From contig NZ_BCFL01000018.1 in the NCBI RefSeq assembly GCF_002217755.1, positions 806,001 to 870,000 of the forward strand: a DNA stretch of 64,000 nucleotides, in the 5' to 3' direction. The notes under the pieces are model-generated. The model saw only the letters and a program-made list of their open reading frames with translations, ran no database searches and was not told where the DNA came from. The first letter of the stretch is position 1. Each line of letters opens with the position of its first letter. Position numbers and translations under genes: made by a program. Below are positions 34,566 to 45,294 of this stretch, in pieces. The DNA comes from Streptomyces hyaluromycini. Lineage in GTDB: Bacteria > Actinomycetota > Actinomycetes > Streptomycetales > Streptomycetaceae.

Positions 34566-35024
34566 TTACAGGGCGTCGAGCGCCGTCACGTACTCGTTCA
34601 GGTCCCGGGCGTCCGGCAGTCCGTTGACCACGGTCCACCGCACGACGCCCTCCCTGTCGATGACGAAGGTGCCGCGCACGGCGCAGCCCTTGGCCTCGTC
34701 GAAGACGCCGTAGGCGCGCGAGGTCTCGCCGTGCGGCCAGAAGTCGCTCAGCAGCGGGTACTCCAGGCCCTCCTGCTCGGCGAAGACGCGCAGGGTGTGG
34801 ATGGAGTCGTTGGAGACGGCCAGCAGCTGGGTGTCGCGGTCCTCGAACTTCGGGAGGTTGTCGCGCAGCTCGCACAGCTCGCCGGTGCACACCCCCGTGA
34901 AGGCGAACGGGTAGAAGAGCAGCACCACGTTCTTCTCGCCGCGGAAGTCGGACAGCCGTACGGTCCGGCCGTGGTTGTCCTTGAGCTCGAAGTCGGGTGC
35001 CTTGTCGCCGACCTGGATCGCCAT
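34566..35024 (-). CDS. Peroxiredoxin, AhpE/BCP type
   Basis: This encodes 152 residues from ATG 35024. Thioredoxin-fold with GDKAPDFELKDNHGRTVRLS and the peroxidatic motif FYPFAFTGVCTGELCELRDN: Cys46 is peroxidatic, Thr43 and the later Arg complete the site. A second Cys (Cys51) is five residues on, the spacing used by BCP/PrxQ resolving cysteines; one-Cys AhpE lacks it. It reduces H2O2, peroxynitrite or lipid peroxides using thioredoxin or mycothiol systems. It is near, but separate from, the terD genes. Confidence 0.9.
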   Translation of the reverse strand: MAIQVGDKAPDFELKDNHGRTVRLSDFRGEKNVVLLFYPFAFTGVCTGELCELRDNLPKFEDRDTQLLAVSNDSIHTLRVFAEQEGLEYPLLSDFWPHGETSRAYGVFDEAKGCAVRGTFVIDREGVVRWTVVNGLPDARDLNEYVTALDAL

Positions 35025-35088
35025 CGTCCTGCATCCCATCGTCAGGGGCTGTTCGGGTGAGGACACCCTATGCGGCGATCGCTGTGGA

Positions 35089-35121
35089 CCGGCGGACGGA
35101 CCCGGTGGGCCCGTCCGCCGG
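35089..35121 (-). terminator. Hairpin terminator after the DUF3052 gene
   Basis: CCGGCGGACGG pairs with CCGTCCGCCGG around a short GC-rich centre. It lies about 20 bases past the stop at 35142 and separates this gene from the peroxiredoxin gene. Confidence 0.75.
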
Positions 35122-35141
35122 CGAGGCTCGCTCTACGGGGC

Positions 35142-35576
35142 TCAGCGCTTCTTGGCTGCTGCCTTCGGCGTGCTCAGACGGCTGCCGTTCCAGTCCTTGC
35201 CCACGCTGACGCTCTTGGTCTGCGAGAGGCCGGCGGTGGTCACCGCGTCACCGATGTCGCTCGGCTCGATGTAGCCGTCGCGGCCGGTCTTCGGTGTCAG
35301 CAGCAGAATCGCGCCACCCTCTTCGAGGTAGCTGAGGGCGTCGACCAGCGCATCCGTCAGGTCACCGTCCTCGTCGCGGAACCACAGCACCACGGCGTCG
35401 GCCACGTCGTCGTAGTCCTCGTCCACCAACTCGGTACCGGTGGTCTCTTCGATGGACTCGCGGAGCTCCTGGTCGACGTCGTCGTCGTAGCCGATCTCCT
35501 GGACCACCTGCGCCGGCTGGAACCCCAGCCTGGCGGCAAGGGTCCGCTCCTCCGCGTGGTCCGCGGTCGCGCTCAC
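35142..35576 (-). CDS. DUF3052 protein
   Basis: This encodes 144 residues. GTG 35576 follows AGGAGG with an appropriate gap; an ATG at 35594 would start before that site. Sequence features are LAARLGFQPAQVVQEIGYDD, ADAVVLWFRDEDGDLTDALV and GAILLLTPKTGRDGYIEPSD, then a basic tail KAAAKKR. DUF3052 is a conserved actinobacterial single-domain protein of unknown function. It is soluble and acidic. It is divergent from aceE with a 424-bp intergenic region. Confidence 0.88.
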   Translation of the reverse strand: MSATADHAEERTLAARLGFQPAQVVQEIGYDDDVDQELRESIEETTGTELVDEDYDDVADAVVLWFRDEDGDLTDALVDALSYLEEGGAILLLTPKTGRDGYIEPSDIGDAVTTAGLSQTKSVSVGKDWNGSRLSTPKAAAKKR

Positions 35577-36000
35577 GGGTTGCCTCCTGATCATGTCTTG
35601 GTGATGAACTCAGCCACGCGCGTGCGCGAAGCATTGGCCGTAGTCCACACGGGCGGGACGGATCGCGCAAGTACCCGGCCGTTCGGACCGCCGAAACGGT
35701 GACGATCCCGGCCGTGTCGCCGCAACTCCCGGCACCGTATCGCGGATGACTGTGGCACACACCACTCCCTTTTGCCCGCTATGCACCTTTCGGAATCATC
35801 CTCACATACGGCGGTCGAACGAGTTTGCCAAGCGCGTCACACCCCGGGCGTATCGTTGCGTTTTGGCCGGTCCCGAGTTACCTCACGGTAGAGATGACGT
35901 GCGCTGCCCCGGGGTGGACGATGGACAGCGGTGCAGGCAAGACGCAGGTAAAACCGGAAAAAACAGGGAATCAGTGGCCCTCTGACAGGTAAGGAACAGC
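35577..36000 (+). promoter_or_regulatory. Upstream region of aceE
   Basis: This 424-bp stretch has no convincing gene (a 79-residue open frame lacks coding bias). It is less GC-rich than its surroundings, with A-rich patches (GTAAAACCGGAAAAAACAGGG near 35948). TTGCCA at 35825 followed by GCGTATCGT could be a promoter, but the spacing is long, so no site is assigned firmly. AAGGAA sits 6-7 bases before the aceE GTG. Confidence 0.4.
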
Positions 36001-38748
<2,748 letters not shown>

Positions 38749-38768
38749 CCCCCGACGGGCGGACAGGT

Positions 38769-38803
38769 CAAGGGCGGCGGGACCGTGGTCTCCGCCGCCC
38801 TTG
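38769..38803 (+). terminator. Terminator of aceE
   Basis: CAAGGGCGGCGG pairs with CCGCCGCCCTTG around a 10-base loop, followed by GCGGTTTCTTTAC. It is 20 bases after the aceE stop and just before the channel gene. Confidence 0.85.
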
Positions 38804-38824
38804 CGGTTTCTTTACGATGCGCAC

Positions 38825-39640
38825 ATGAAGGAACAGTCCGCGCAGGCTCGTTGGGAGCAGGTCAGTCAACGGCCGTTGCTGGCACTCGCGGTGGCCTTCG
38901 CCGTCGCCTACGCGCTGCCGATCGTGGACCGTTCGGCCGGGCACGTCCTCACCGCGGCCTGCACGGTGGCGGAGTGGGTGGTGTGGGGTTCCTTCGCCCT
39001 CGACTACCTCGTACGGCTGGCGCTGGCGCCCCGGCGCCGGGAGTTCGTACGGACGCACTGGATAGACCTGTGCGCGGTGGTGCTCCCGTTGCTCCAGCCG
39101 CTGCGGCTGCTGCGGCTCGTCGCGACGCTGATGCTGGTGGGGCGGCGGGCGCGGATGGCCTCGCAGATCCGGCTGACGACGTATGTCGTGGGCGCGGTGG
39201 TCGGGCTGCTGATGTTCGGGTCGCTGGCCGTGCTCTCGGTGGAACGCGACTCGCCGAACGGGAACATCCGGACGCTGGGTGACGCGCTGTGGTGGTCGTT
39301 CACGACGATGACGACGGTGGGGTACGGGGACCACGCGCCGACGACGGGGCTGGGCCGGATGATCGCGGTGGGCCTGATGCTCTCCGGGATCGCCCTGCTG
39401 GGTGTGGTGACGGCGAACATCGCGACGTGGTTCATCGCGCGGTTCGAGAAGGACGATGTGGAGGAGCGGCGGCAGACGGAGGCGATCGCTCTGCTGACCG
39501 AGGAAGTGCGGGCGCTGCGGGCCGAGGTGCTTGCCTTGCGCGAGGGGGTGGTGGCGGGGGGCGCAGTGCGCTCACCGGCGCTGGCCGGGTGCCGCTGCGC
39601 CCACCCGTGCCGCCCCAGCGGCACGACTGCCCGCAGCTAG
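38825..39640 (+). CDS. Voltage-gated-type potassium channel
   Basis: This encodes 271 residues from ATG 38825. Four helices form a voltage-sensor-like module, with an Arg-rich helix PLRLLRLVATLMLVGRRAR near 95-115, then a pore module with selectivity filter TTVGYGD near 164. It is followed by a C-terminal coiled coil (EERRQTEAIALLTEEVRALR) suited to tetramer assembly. The last about 25 residues (from SPALAGCRC) are read from dispersed repeat R2 and the TAG stop comes from the CTAG border of the inserted element, so the native C-terminus has probably been replaced. Confidence 0.88.
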   Translation: MKEQSAQARWEQVSQRPLLALAVAFAVAYALPIVDRSAGHVLTAACTVAEWVVWGSFALDYLVRLALAPRRREFVRTHWIDLCAVVLPLLQPLRLLRLVATLMLVGRRARMASQIRLTTYVVGAVVGLLMFGSLAVLSVERDSPNGNIRTLGDALWWSFTTMTTVGYGDHAPTTGLGRMIAVGLMLSGIALLGVVTANIATWFIARFEKDDVEERRQTEAIALLTEEVRALRAEVLALREGVVAGGAVRSPALAGCRCAHPCRPSGTTARS

Positions 39641-39870
39641 TGCCCCGGCAGGCAACGTTCGCCCCGTCGCGACGCCCGGCACGCACTCTCGCCGCACCGG
39701 GCACAAGCCCAAGTACATCCAGTACGAGGGCCTGCACCCGGCACGCCGAGAGCACGCACCGGACGCCGCTCCTTGACGGGCAAACGTTGCCTGCCGGGGC
39801 ACTAGATAGATGCGGCTGGGGAGCGCTCCGTAAGGGGCGCGGGGAACTGCGCGACCAGCCCCCACCGGGC
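39566..39870. repeat. Dispersed repeat, composite copy C (R2 + R1), interrupted
   Basis: The left part (about 39566-39636) matches R2 at 6.3 and 46.7 kb, with core CGTGCCGCCCCAGCGGCACG; the right part (39806-39870) matches R1, GGGGCGCGGGGAACTGCGCG. A 169-bp segment with inverted ends separates them. The overall order is the same as in the uninterrupted copies. Confidence 0.82.
39637..39805. mobile_element. MITE-like element with 23-bp inverted ends, bounded by CTAG
   Basis: CTAGTGCCCCGGCAGGCAAC at 39637 continues to AACGTT at 39659 and is repeated inverted, perfectly, at 39783-39805, ending GGGGCACTAG. The pairing extends imperfectly inward for about 10 more bases. The 169-bp unit has no open frame that looks coding. 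CTAG at both ends is a likely 4-bp target duplication. It sits within a dispersed repeat whose empty form exists at 6.2 and 46.7 kb. A transposase source is not in the window. Confidence 0.7.
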
Positions 39871-40093
39871 CGCAGTCGAACGACGGCCCGCCCCCCTTCG
39901 GCCCCACCGCCGTAGGCGGACGCGCTGCCCCCCTCCAGCAGCGCGCCGCGGTCCGCCGTCCTCCCATGCCCTGCGGAGGACTTGACCCACTGTGACCTGC
40001 GGCGCGTGCCGAGTGCGAGGAATCTTTAGCGGAGTCACCCTGATAGGGGAACTCCGCCCAGATAAACCGGATATATCGGCCCGGCGTGTTGCG
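39871..40093. terminator. Downstream region of the MFS gene, with hairpin at 40029-40057
   Basis: GCGGAGT (40029-40035) pairs with ACTCCGC (40051-40057), helped by CCCT/AGGGG inside; this hairpin is 37 bases past the minus-strand stop at 40094 and is a plausible terminator for it. The rest of the interval holds GC-rich sequence and no gene. Confidence 0.6.
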
Positions 40094-41713
40094 CTAGACG
40101 TGTCCGACGCCCGCGCCCGCGTCCGCGTTCTCGCCGCGCTTGGTGAGCAGCGCGACCAGGATCGCGACCGCCGCCACACCCGCCGCGACGAGCGAGGCGA
40201 GGCTCATGCCGGAGATGAACGTGTCGTGGGCGACGTCGGCGATCTTCGCGGCGACCGCCTCGGGCGTCCCCTTGGCGACCGGCGCGACACCGACCTGGAC
40301 CGCCTCCGAGGCCTGGGCCAGCTGCGCCGGAGTCAGCTTCGGCAACCCCGCGTCGGCCCAGTTGCCCGCCAGGTCGCCGTCGACCTTGGAGGCCATCACG
40401 GCGCCGAGGACGGCCGTACCGAGGCTGCCGCCGATCTGCATCGCGGCCTGCTGGAGACCGCCGGCCACACCGGAGAGCTCCATCGGGGCGTTGCCGACGA
40501 TGACCTCCGTGGCGCCGACCATGACCGGCGCGAGGCCGAGGCCGAGCAGCGCGAACCAGAGGGACATGAGCGCACTGCCCGTGTCCGCCTTCAGCGTGGA
40601 CATGCCGTACATGGCGATCGCGGTGGCCGCCATGCCGCCGGCCAGCGGGATGCGCGGGCCGAGCTTGGTGATCGCGGCCCCGGCCAGCGGGGAGCCGACG
40701 ATCATCATGCCGGTGAGCGGGAGGAGGTGGAGGCCTGCGTCGACCGGGTCCATGCCGTGCACGTTCTGGAGGTAGAACGTCACGAAGAACAGGCCGCCCA
40801 TGAAGGCGATGGCCATCAGGACCATCAGCACCACACCGGCCGACAGCGGGACCGAGCGGAACAGGCCCAGCGGGATGAGCGGCTCCTTGACCCTCGTCTC
40901 CCAGAAGGAGAAGAGGGCGAAGCCCAGGACCGACGCGACGATGAAGGTCCACGTCTTGCCGTCGCCCCAGCCCCAGCTCGGCGCCTTGATGAGCGCCCAG
41001 ACCAGGCAGAACATCGCGCCGGAGAGCAGGGCGATGCCGAGCAGGTCGAAGGAGCGCGGCGCGTTCTCCGCGCGGTGGTCGCGCAGGATCAGCACACCGA
41101 GGACGAGGGCGGTCAGGCCGACCGGCACGTTGATGAAGAACACCGACTGCCAGCTGACGTGCTGCACCAGCACACCGCCGAGGATCGGGCCGCCCGCGGT
41201 GGAGGCGCCGATGACCATGCCCCAGATGCCGATCGCCATGTTGAGCTTCTCGGCCGGGAAGGTGGCCCGCAGCAGGCCGAGCGCGGCCGGCATCAGCAGC
41301 GCGCCGAACAGGCCCTGGAAGACGCGGAAGGTGACGACCAGGCCGATGCTGTCGGAGAGGCCGATGGCGCCGGAGGCGGCGGCGAAGCCGACGACGCCGA
41401 TCAGGAAGGTCTGTCGGTGGCCGAAGCGGTCGCCGAGCTTGCCCGCGGTGATCAGGGAGACCGCGAGGGCCAGGAAGTAGCCGTTGGTGATCCACTGCAC
41501 CTGGGCGAAGGTGGCGCCGAGGTCCTTCTGGATCGCGGGGTTGGCGATGGCCACGATGGTGCCGTCGAGGGCGACCATCATGACCCCGACGGCGACGGTT
41601 ATCAGGGTGAACCAGGGGTGGCCGCGAAGGCCGGAGGCCGGCGGCTGTTCCGGCAGGGCCGCCGGCGCCTTGTCCCCCGCCCCCGCCGTGTCGATCGTGG
41701 TCTGACTAGTCAT
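40094..41713 (-). CDS. DHA2-family MFS drug exporter
   Basis: This encodes 539 residues. I chose ATG 41713 (MTSQTTIDTAG); a GTG at 41737 is in frame but overlaps the operator region. Fourteen helices are expected: LDGTIVAIANPAI in helix 1, motif A GKLGDRFGHRQTF near 90, and the antiporter motif C-like GASTAGGPILGGVL near 160. A C-terminal Ala/Gly-rich segment is extracellular or cytoplasmic and variable. A proton-driven exporter of a hydrophobic compound, controlled by the divergent TetR gene. Confidence 0.9.
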   Translation of the reverse strand: MTSQTTIDTAGAGDKAPAALPEQPPASGLRGHPWFTLITVAVGVMMVALDGTIVAIANPAIQKDLGATFAQVQWITNGYFLALAVSLITAGKLGDRFGHRQTFLIGVVGFAAASGAIGLSDSIGLVVTFRVFQGLFGALLMPAALGLLRATFPAEKLNMAIGIWGMVIGASTAGGPILGGVLVQHVSWQSVFFINVPVGLTALVLGVLILRDHRAENAPRSFDLLGIALLSGAMFCLVWALIKAPSWGWGDGKTWTFIVASVLGFALFSFWETRVKEPLIPLGLFRSVPLSAGVVLMVLMAIAFMGGLFFVTFYLQNVHGMDPVDAGLHLLPLTGMMIVGSPLAGAAITKLGPRIPLAGGMAATAIAMYGMSTLKADTGSALMSLWFALLGLGLAPVMVGATEVIVGNAPMELSGVAGGLQQAAMQIGGSLGTAVLGAVMASKVDGDLAGNWADAGLPKLTPAQLAQASEAVQVGVAPVAKGTPEAVAAKIADVAHDTFISGMSLASLVAAGVAAVAILVALLTKRGENADAGAGVGHV

Positions 41714-41779
41714 GCGTGCGAGGCTAGTGACAGCCACTGACAGTTGACAAACAAATTCACTAGTCAGTAACTGTCAGGC
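41703..41779. promoter_or_regulatory. Shared operator between exporter and tetR genes
   Basis: The 66 bp between the starts holds TGACAGTT (41740) and AACTGTCA (41769) as an inverted pair, the palindrome TGACTAGTCA at 41703, and CTAGTCA again near 41761. TetR-type repressors bind such palindromes and typically repress both the exporter and themselves. The start of tetR has no ribosome binding site, so its transcript may be leaderless. Confidence 0.65.
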
Positions 41780-42406
41780 ATGGAAACGCTGCGCGAACGC
41801 AAGAAACAGCGCACCCGGGACGCACTGCTGCGCTCCGCGCTCGAACTGTTCGTCACCCGGGGCTACGAGCACACCACCGTCGACGAGATCGCCGAGTCCG
41901 TCGACGTCTCGCAGCGCACCTTCTTCCGCTACTTCGCCAGCAAGGAGGACGTGGCCTTCTTCGTGCCACGGCTCACCGAGGCGCACTACATCGAGGCGGT
42001 GCGCCGGCGCCCGCCCGAGGAGACCCCGCTGGAGGCGCTGCGCCGGTCCGTCATGGACAGCTGGGACACCATCGAGGAGGCCATCGAGCGGTACGTCCCG
42101 GTCGAGCTGTTCCTGCGCACGTACAAGATGATCGAGGCGACCCCGGTCCTGTTCGCCGCCCATCTGCGGCGCCAGGCGGAGACGGAGGAGGAGATCGCGC
42201 GGATCGTCGCCGAGCGGGAGGGCGTCGACCCGGACACCGACCCCCGGCCACGGCTCGTGGTCGCCGTGTTCGGCGCGGTCATCCGGGTCACCGAACGGAA
42301 CTGGTCGGTCGGCGAGGACTTCAGCGTCACGGCGATCCGCGAACTCACCGCGTCGTACCTCGATCAGGTGGGACCGGCGCTCACCGGGAACTGGCGCGCG
42401 GGCTGA
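41780..42406 (+). CDS. TetR-family transcriptional regulator
   Basis: This encodes 208 residues from ATG 41780. The N-terminal helix-turn-helix is typical: RERKKQRTRDALLRSALELF, YEHTTVDEIAESVDVSQRTF and FRYFASKEDV. The C-terminal ligand domain (about 65-200) is helical and contains ELFLRTYKMIEATPVLFAAH. It is divergent from the DHA2 exporter, so it is its likely local repressor, released by an exported compound. Confidence 0.92.
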   Translation: METLRERKKQRTRDALLRSALELFVTRGYEHTTVDEIAESVDVSQRTFFRYFASKEDVAFFVPRLTEAHYIEAVRRRPPEETPLEALRRSVMDSWDTIEEAIERYVPVELFLRTYKMIEATPVLFAAHLRRQAETEEEIARIVAEREGVDPDTDPRPRLVVAVFGAVIRVTERNWSVGEDFSVTAIRELTASYLDQVGPALTGNWRAG

Positions 42407-42508
42407 ACCCGTCCACACGGGCCTGAGACCGGCCTCACGTTTGCCAAAACGTGATAACCGTCACTCAGTTACCGCGAGACCCCTTCGTTCTCCTAGTGTG
42501 TCCTCCCA

Positions 42509-43726
42509 GTGACTTCCTTCGACACCTCCCCGCCGCTCAACGTCTGGCGCACTCTGCTCGCCCTGGCCGTGGTGTTCGTGATGCTCGCGACCACCGGCTG
42601 GACGGCCCTGCGCACGCACCGCGAGACCACCGCCCTGCAGACCTCCCTCGCCAAGTGGGAGCACGGCAGCGTCCACGGCCTGCATCTGCCGGACCCGGAG
42701 GCGTCGCCCGCGCGGCTCACCCGGTTCTTCGCGTCCCTCACCGCGCAGGAGCGCGACCGGCTCGTGCACCGATACCCGCTCGCCGTGGGCAACATGAACG
42801 GCGCCCCGGTCGAACTGCGCTACCGCGCCAACGACATCGCCCTCGCCCAGCAGCGCGCCGTCGAGAAGAAACGCATGCACGACCCACGGCTCAGCGCGGC
42901 CGGACAGCAGGACGCGGGCCGTCGTATGCACCGCTACGAGGCGCTGATGACGAAGGGCCGGCAGATCCTCGCCTTCGACCCGGACGGCAGCGGCCGGGTC
43001 GCGGAGGTGTTCGGCGACCTCAGCAGGGCCGAGCGGATCTCCGTCGTCGTCCCCGGCGTCGACACCGACCTGCTCACCTTCCAGAAGACGAACCGTCAGT
43101 ACACCGCGCCGGTCGGCATGGCCCGGGCGCTGTACAAGGCGGAGCGCACGGCGAGCCCCACGACCCGCACGGCGGTGATCGCCTGGGCCGACTACACCGC
43201 GCCCGACGGTCTCGGCGTGGACGCGGCGACCGGCGCGGCAGCCGAGCAGGGCGCCGTACGTCTCAACGCGCTGCTGCGCGCGCTGCCCGGCGACGCGCCG
43301 GTGTCGATGTTCTGCCACAGCTACGGCTCGGTGGTCTGCGGGGTGGCCGCGCACGCCATGCCGGACCGGGTGGCCGACATAGCGGTGGCCGCGAGCCCCG
43401 GTATGCGCGTCGAGAACGCCTCCCACCTCGGCACCTCGGCCCGGGTGTGGGCGATGCGGGACGCCACCGACTGGATCCAGGACGTCCCCTACCTGGAGCT
43501 CGGCGGACTCGGCCACGGCGCCGACCCCGTCTCCTCCTCCTTCGGCGCCCGGGTGCTGTCGGCGCACGACGCCCAGGGACACGCCGGTTACTTCGAGCCG
43601 GGCACGGACAGCCTGCGCAACCTCGCCGACGTCGGGGTCGGCGCATACGGCGCGGTGACGTGCGCCCACGACGATGACGGGTGCCGGGCGGGTTTGTCCG
43701 GCACGTTGATGGCCGGACGCGCGTAG
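42509..43726 (+). CDS. Membrane-anchored alpha/beta hydrolase (DUF1023 family)
   Basis: This encodes 405 residues from GTG 42509; no clear ribosome binding site precedes it. One N-terminal membrane helix near 13-33. DUF1023 features: ISVVVPGVDTDLLTFQ, WADYTAPDGLG, and the nucleophile elbow MFCHSYGSVVCG (G/C-H-S-Y-G with Ser near 272), followed by SPGMRVENASHLG and the terminal GHAGYFEPGT with the catalytic His. An esterase or lipase acting outside the membrane; the substrate is unknown. Confidence 0.88.
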   Translation: MTSFDTSPPLNVWRTLLALAVVFVMLATTGWTALRTHRETTALQTSLAKWEHGSVHGLHLPDPEASPARLTRFFASLTAQERDRLVHRYPLAVGNMNGAPVELRYRANDIALAQQRAVEKKRMHDPRLSAAGQQDAGRRMHRYEALMTKGRQILAFDPDGSGRVAEVFGDLSRAERISVVVPGVDTDLLTFQKTNRQYTAPVGMARALYKAERTASPTTRTAVIAWADYTAPDGLGVDAATGAAAEQGAVRLNALLRALPGDAPVSMFCHSYGSVVCGVAAHAMPDRVADIAVAASPGMRVENASHLGTSARVWAMRDATDWIQDVPYLELGGLGHGADPVSSSFGARVLSAHDAQGHAGYFEPGTDSLRNLADVGVGAYGAVTCAHDDDGCRAGLSGTLMAGRA

Positions 43727-43793
43727 AGACAGCAGGAAGTGCGGTATGCGCGGGGATGGGACTGAGAAGCACGTGCCGCATACGATGAGCCGC

Positions 43794-44645
43794 ATGGGTG
43801 ACGTACTGGCCGGATTTCATGCCGCCTGGGAGTTCGAGTCCGACTCCGTGCTCATCCGCTACGAACGGGGGATTCGAACACCCAAGCTGTTCCAGAGCCT
43901 GGGTGAGCGCCGGGTGCCGCTGGCCGCGCTGCAGGGCGTGACGCTCACGCCGGGGAAGCGGGGAACGGTCGTACTCCGGGCCGAACCACGCCCCGGCGCG
44001 GATCCGCTGCTTGAGGCGGCGGCCGGGCAGCTGAAGGACGGCAACGACCCGTACCGCCTGGTGCTCCCGGCCGAGCGGGCGACTCTCGCCGAGTACTACG
44101 CCGACGAACTGCGACCGCTGCTCACCGCCTCCGACCCGGCCGAAAGGTTTCTGGTGGCCGCGCCCGAGGGGCCCCGGCAGTTCAAGGCGTACGACGGGAA
44201 GGCGACCTTCGACGGCAGGGCCGTGCACTTCCGGTGGTCGTGGACGGGTGCGTCCACCGCGAAGTGGAAGGCCGGCGACCAGAGCTTCGCGGTCGCCGAC
44301 CTGGCCGGGGTGGAGTGGCGGTCGCCGGAGGTCTTCGAGGGGCATCTACGACTGCTGCGGCGGGACCTCGCGGGGGCGGCGCCGACGGTCCCGGCCGACC
44401 AGGATCCGGCGACCGTGGTGTTCGGGCTGGGATACGGCCCGGTGCACGAGTCGCTGCCGTTCGCGGCCGCCGTGCTGGAGGCCCTGCGGGCCAAGGGGGC
44501 CGCTTCGGTGCCGGTGCAGGCGGGGCGGCGGGACCCCGCGGACATCGCCGAGCGGATCCGGCATCTGGGGGAGCTGCATCAGGCGGGGCTGGTCACCGAT
44601 GAGGAGTTCGCCGCGAAGAAGGCGGAGTTGTTGGCCGAGTTGTGA
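43794..44645 (+). CDS. DUF4429/SHOCT-domain protein
   Basis: This encodes 283 residues. ATG 43794 is chosen (MGDVLAGFHAAWEFESDSV); ATG 43785 is an equally possible start three residues earlier, and neither has a good ribosome binding site. Two tandem DUF4429 repeats (about 1-115 and 118-235, each with a W-F/W-T beta sandwich core) are followed by a SHOCT helix pair: IAERIRHLGELHQAGLVTDE and EFAAKKAELLAEL. SHOCT segments mediate oligomerisation or targeting. No enzymatic role is known. Confidence 0.85.
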   Translation: MGDVLAGFHAAWEFESDSVLIRYERGIRTPKLFQSLGERRVPLAALQGVTLTPGKRGTVVLRAEPRPGADPLLEAAAGQLKDGNDPYRLVLPAERATLAEYYADELRPLLTASDPAERFLVAAPEGPRQFKAYDGKATFDGRAVHFRWSWTGASTAKWKAGDQSFAVADLAGVEWRSPEVFEGHLRLLRRDLAGAAPTVPADQDPATVVFGLGYGPVHESLPFAAAVLEALRAKGAASVPVQAGRRDPADIAERIRHLGELHQAGLVTDEEFAAKKAELLAEL

Positions 44646-44671
44646 GGGTGCGTTGTCGGGTGCGGGTGTGT

Positions 44672-44712
44672 GGGGGCTGGTCGCGCAGTTCCCCGCGCCC
44701 CTTTGGGGCGCC
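44672..44712. repeat. Dispersed repeat R1, single-arm copy
   Basis: GGGGGCTGGTCGCGCAGTTC followed by CCCGCGCCCCTTTGGGGCGC, lying between the DUF4429 stop and the end of the convergent merR gene. The short inverted part CGCCCC/GGGGCG could stop transcription from both sides. Confidence 0.85.
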
Positions 44713-44729
44713 TGTCGTGAGGGACGCTT

Positions 44730-45197
44730 TCAGTTTCCGCCCGTCTCATAGAAGCTGATCTTCCGGTCCAGCACGGACAAGGTGTCGTGCAGTTCGGCGA
44801 TTCTCGACACTACGTCCCTGCGCGTCTGTTCCAGCAGCTCGCGGCGGTCGGGGTAGGTCGTCTCGCCTTCCCTCACCAGCTCCGCGTATCGCACCATGTC
44901 CGCCACCGGCATGCCGGTCAGGCGGAGCTTGGTCACGAAGTCCAGCCAGTCCAGGTCGCGGTTGCTGTAGCGGCGCTGGCCGGTGTGGGAGCGGTCGATG
45001 TGGGACATCAGACCGATCCGCTCGTACCAGCGCAGGGTGTGGGCGGTCAGGCCGGTGAAGGCGACGACCTCGCTGATCGTGTAGTGGTCCTGGCCCTCGG
45101 GACGCGGATGCCGCCGGGGTGGGGCGGAACAGATGTCGGCGGGCGTGCGGTCGGGCTGCTGGGTGGGGGCCGCGGTCGTGGTCTGCATCACCGTCAT
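44730..45197 (-). CDS. MerR-family transcriptional regulator
   Basis: This encodes 155 residues from ATG 45197; ATG 45188 is also in frame. After a 37-residue variable tail comes the MerR helix-turn-helix HYTISEVVAFTGLTAHTLRW-YERIGL near 38-63, then GQRRYSNRDLDWLDFVTKLR and a dimerisation helix ending VLDRKISFYE. It has no Cys residues for metal binding in the effector region, so it belongs to the drug or stress subgroup. The 100-bp region to the divergent GNAT gene probably holds its operator. Confidence 0.9.
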   Translation of the reverse strand: MTVMQTTTAAPTQQPDRTPADICSAPPRRHPRPEGQDHYTISEVVAFTGLTAHTLRWYERIGLMSHIDRSHTGQRRYSNRDLDWLDFVTKLRLTGMPVADMVRYAELVREGETTYPDRRELLEQTRRDVVSRIAELHDTLSVLDRKISFYETGGN

Positions 45198-45294
45198 GCG
45201 CCAACGCTATGACCTTGGAGTGCACTCGAAGCAAGCGGAACGCGTCAAGAAATACGCGCGACGAGCACGGCGGGCGGTGGCTAGCGTGCGGGCC

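Noticed and set aside
35746..35985. 79-codon open frame upstream of aceE
   Set aside because: No ribosome binding site, poor GC3 bias and no recognisable family.
39641..39800. Search for a transposase inside the MITE-like element
   Set aside because: Open frames within are short, lack starts and have no catalytic motifs.
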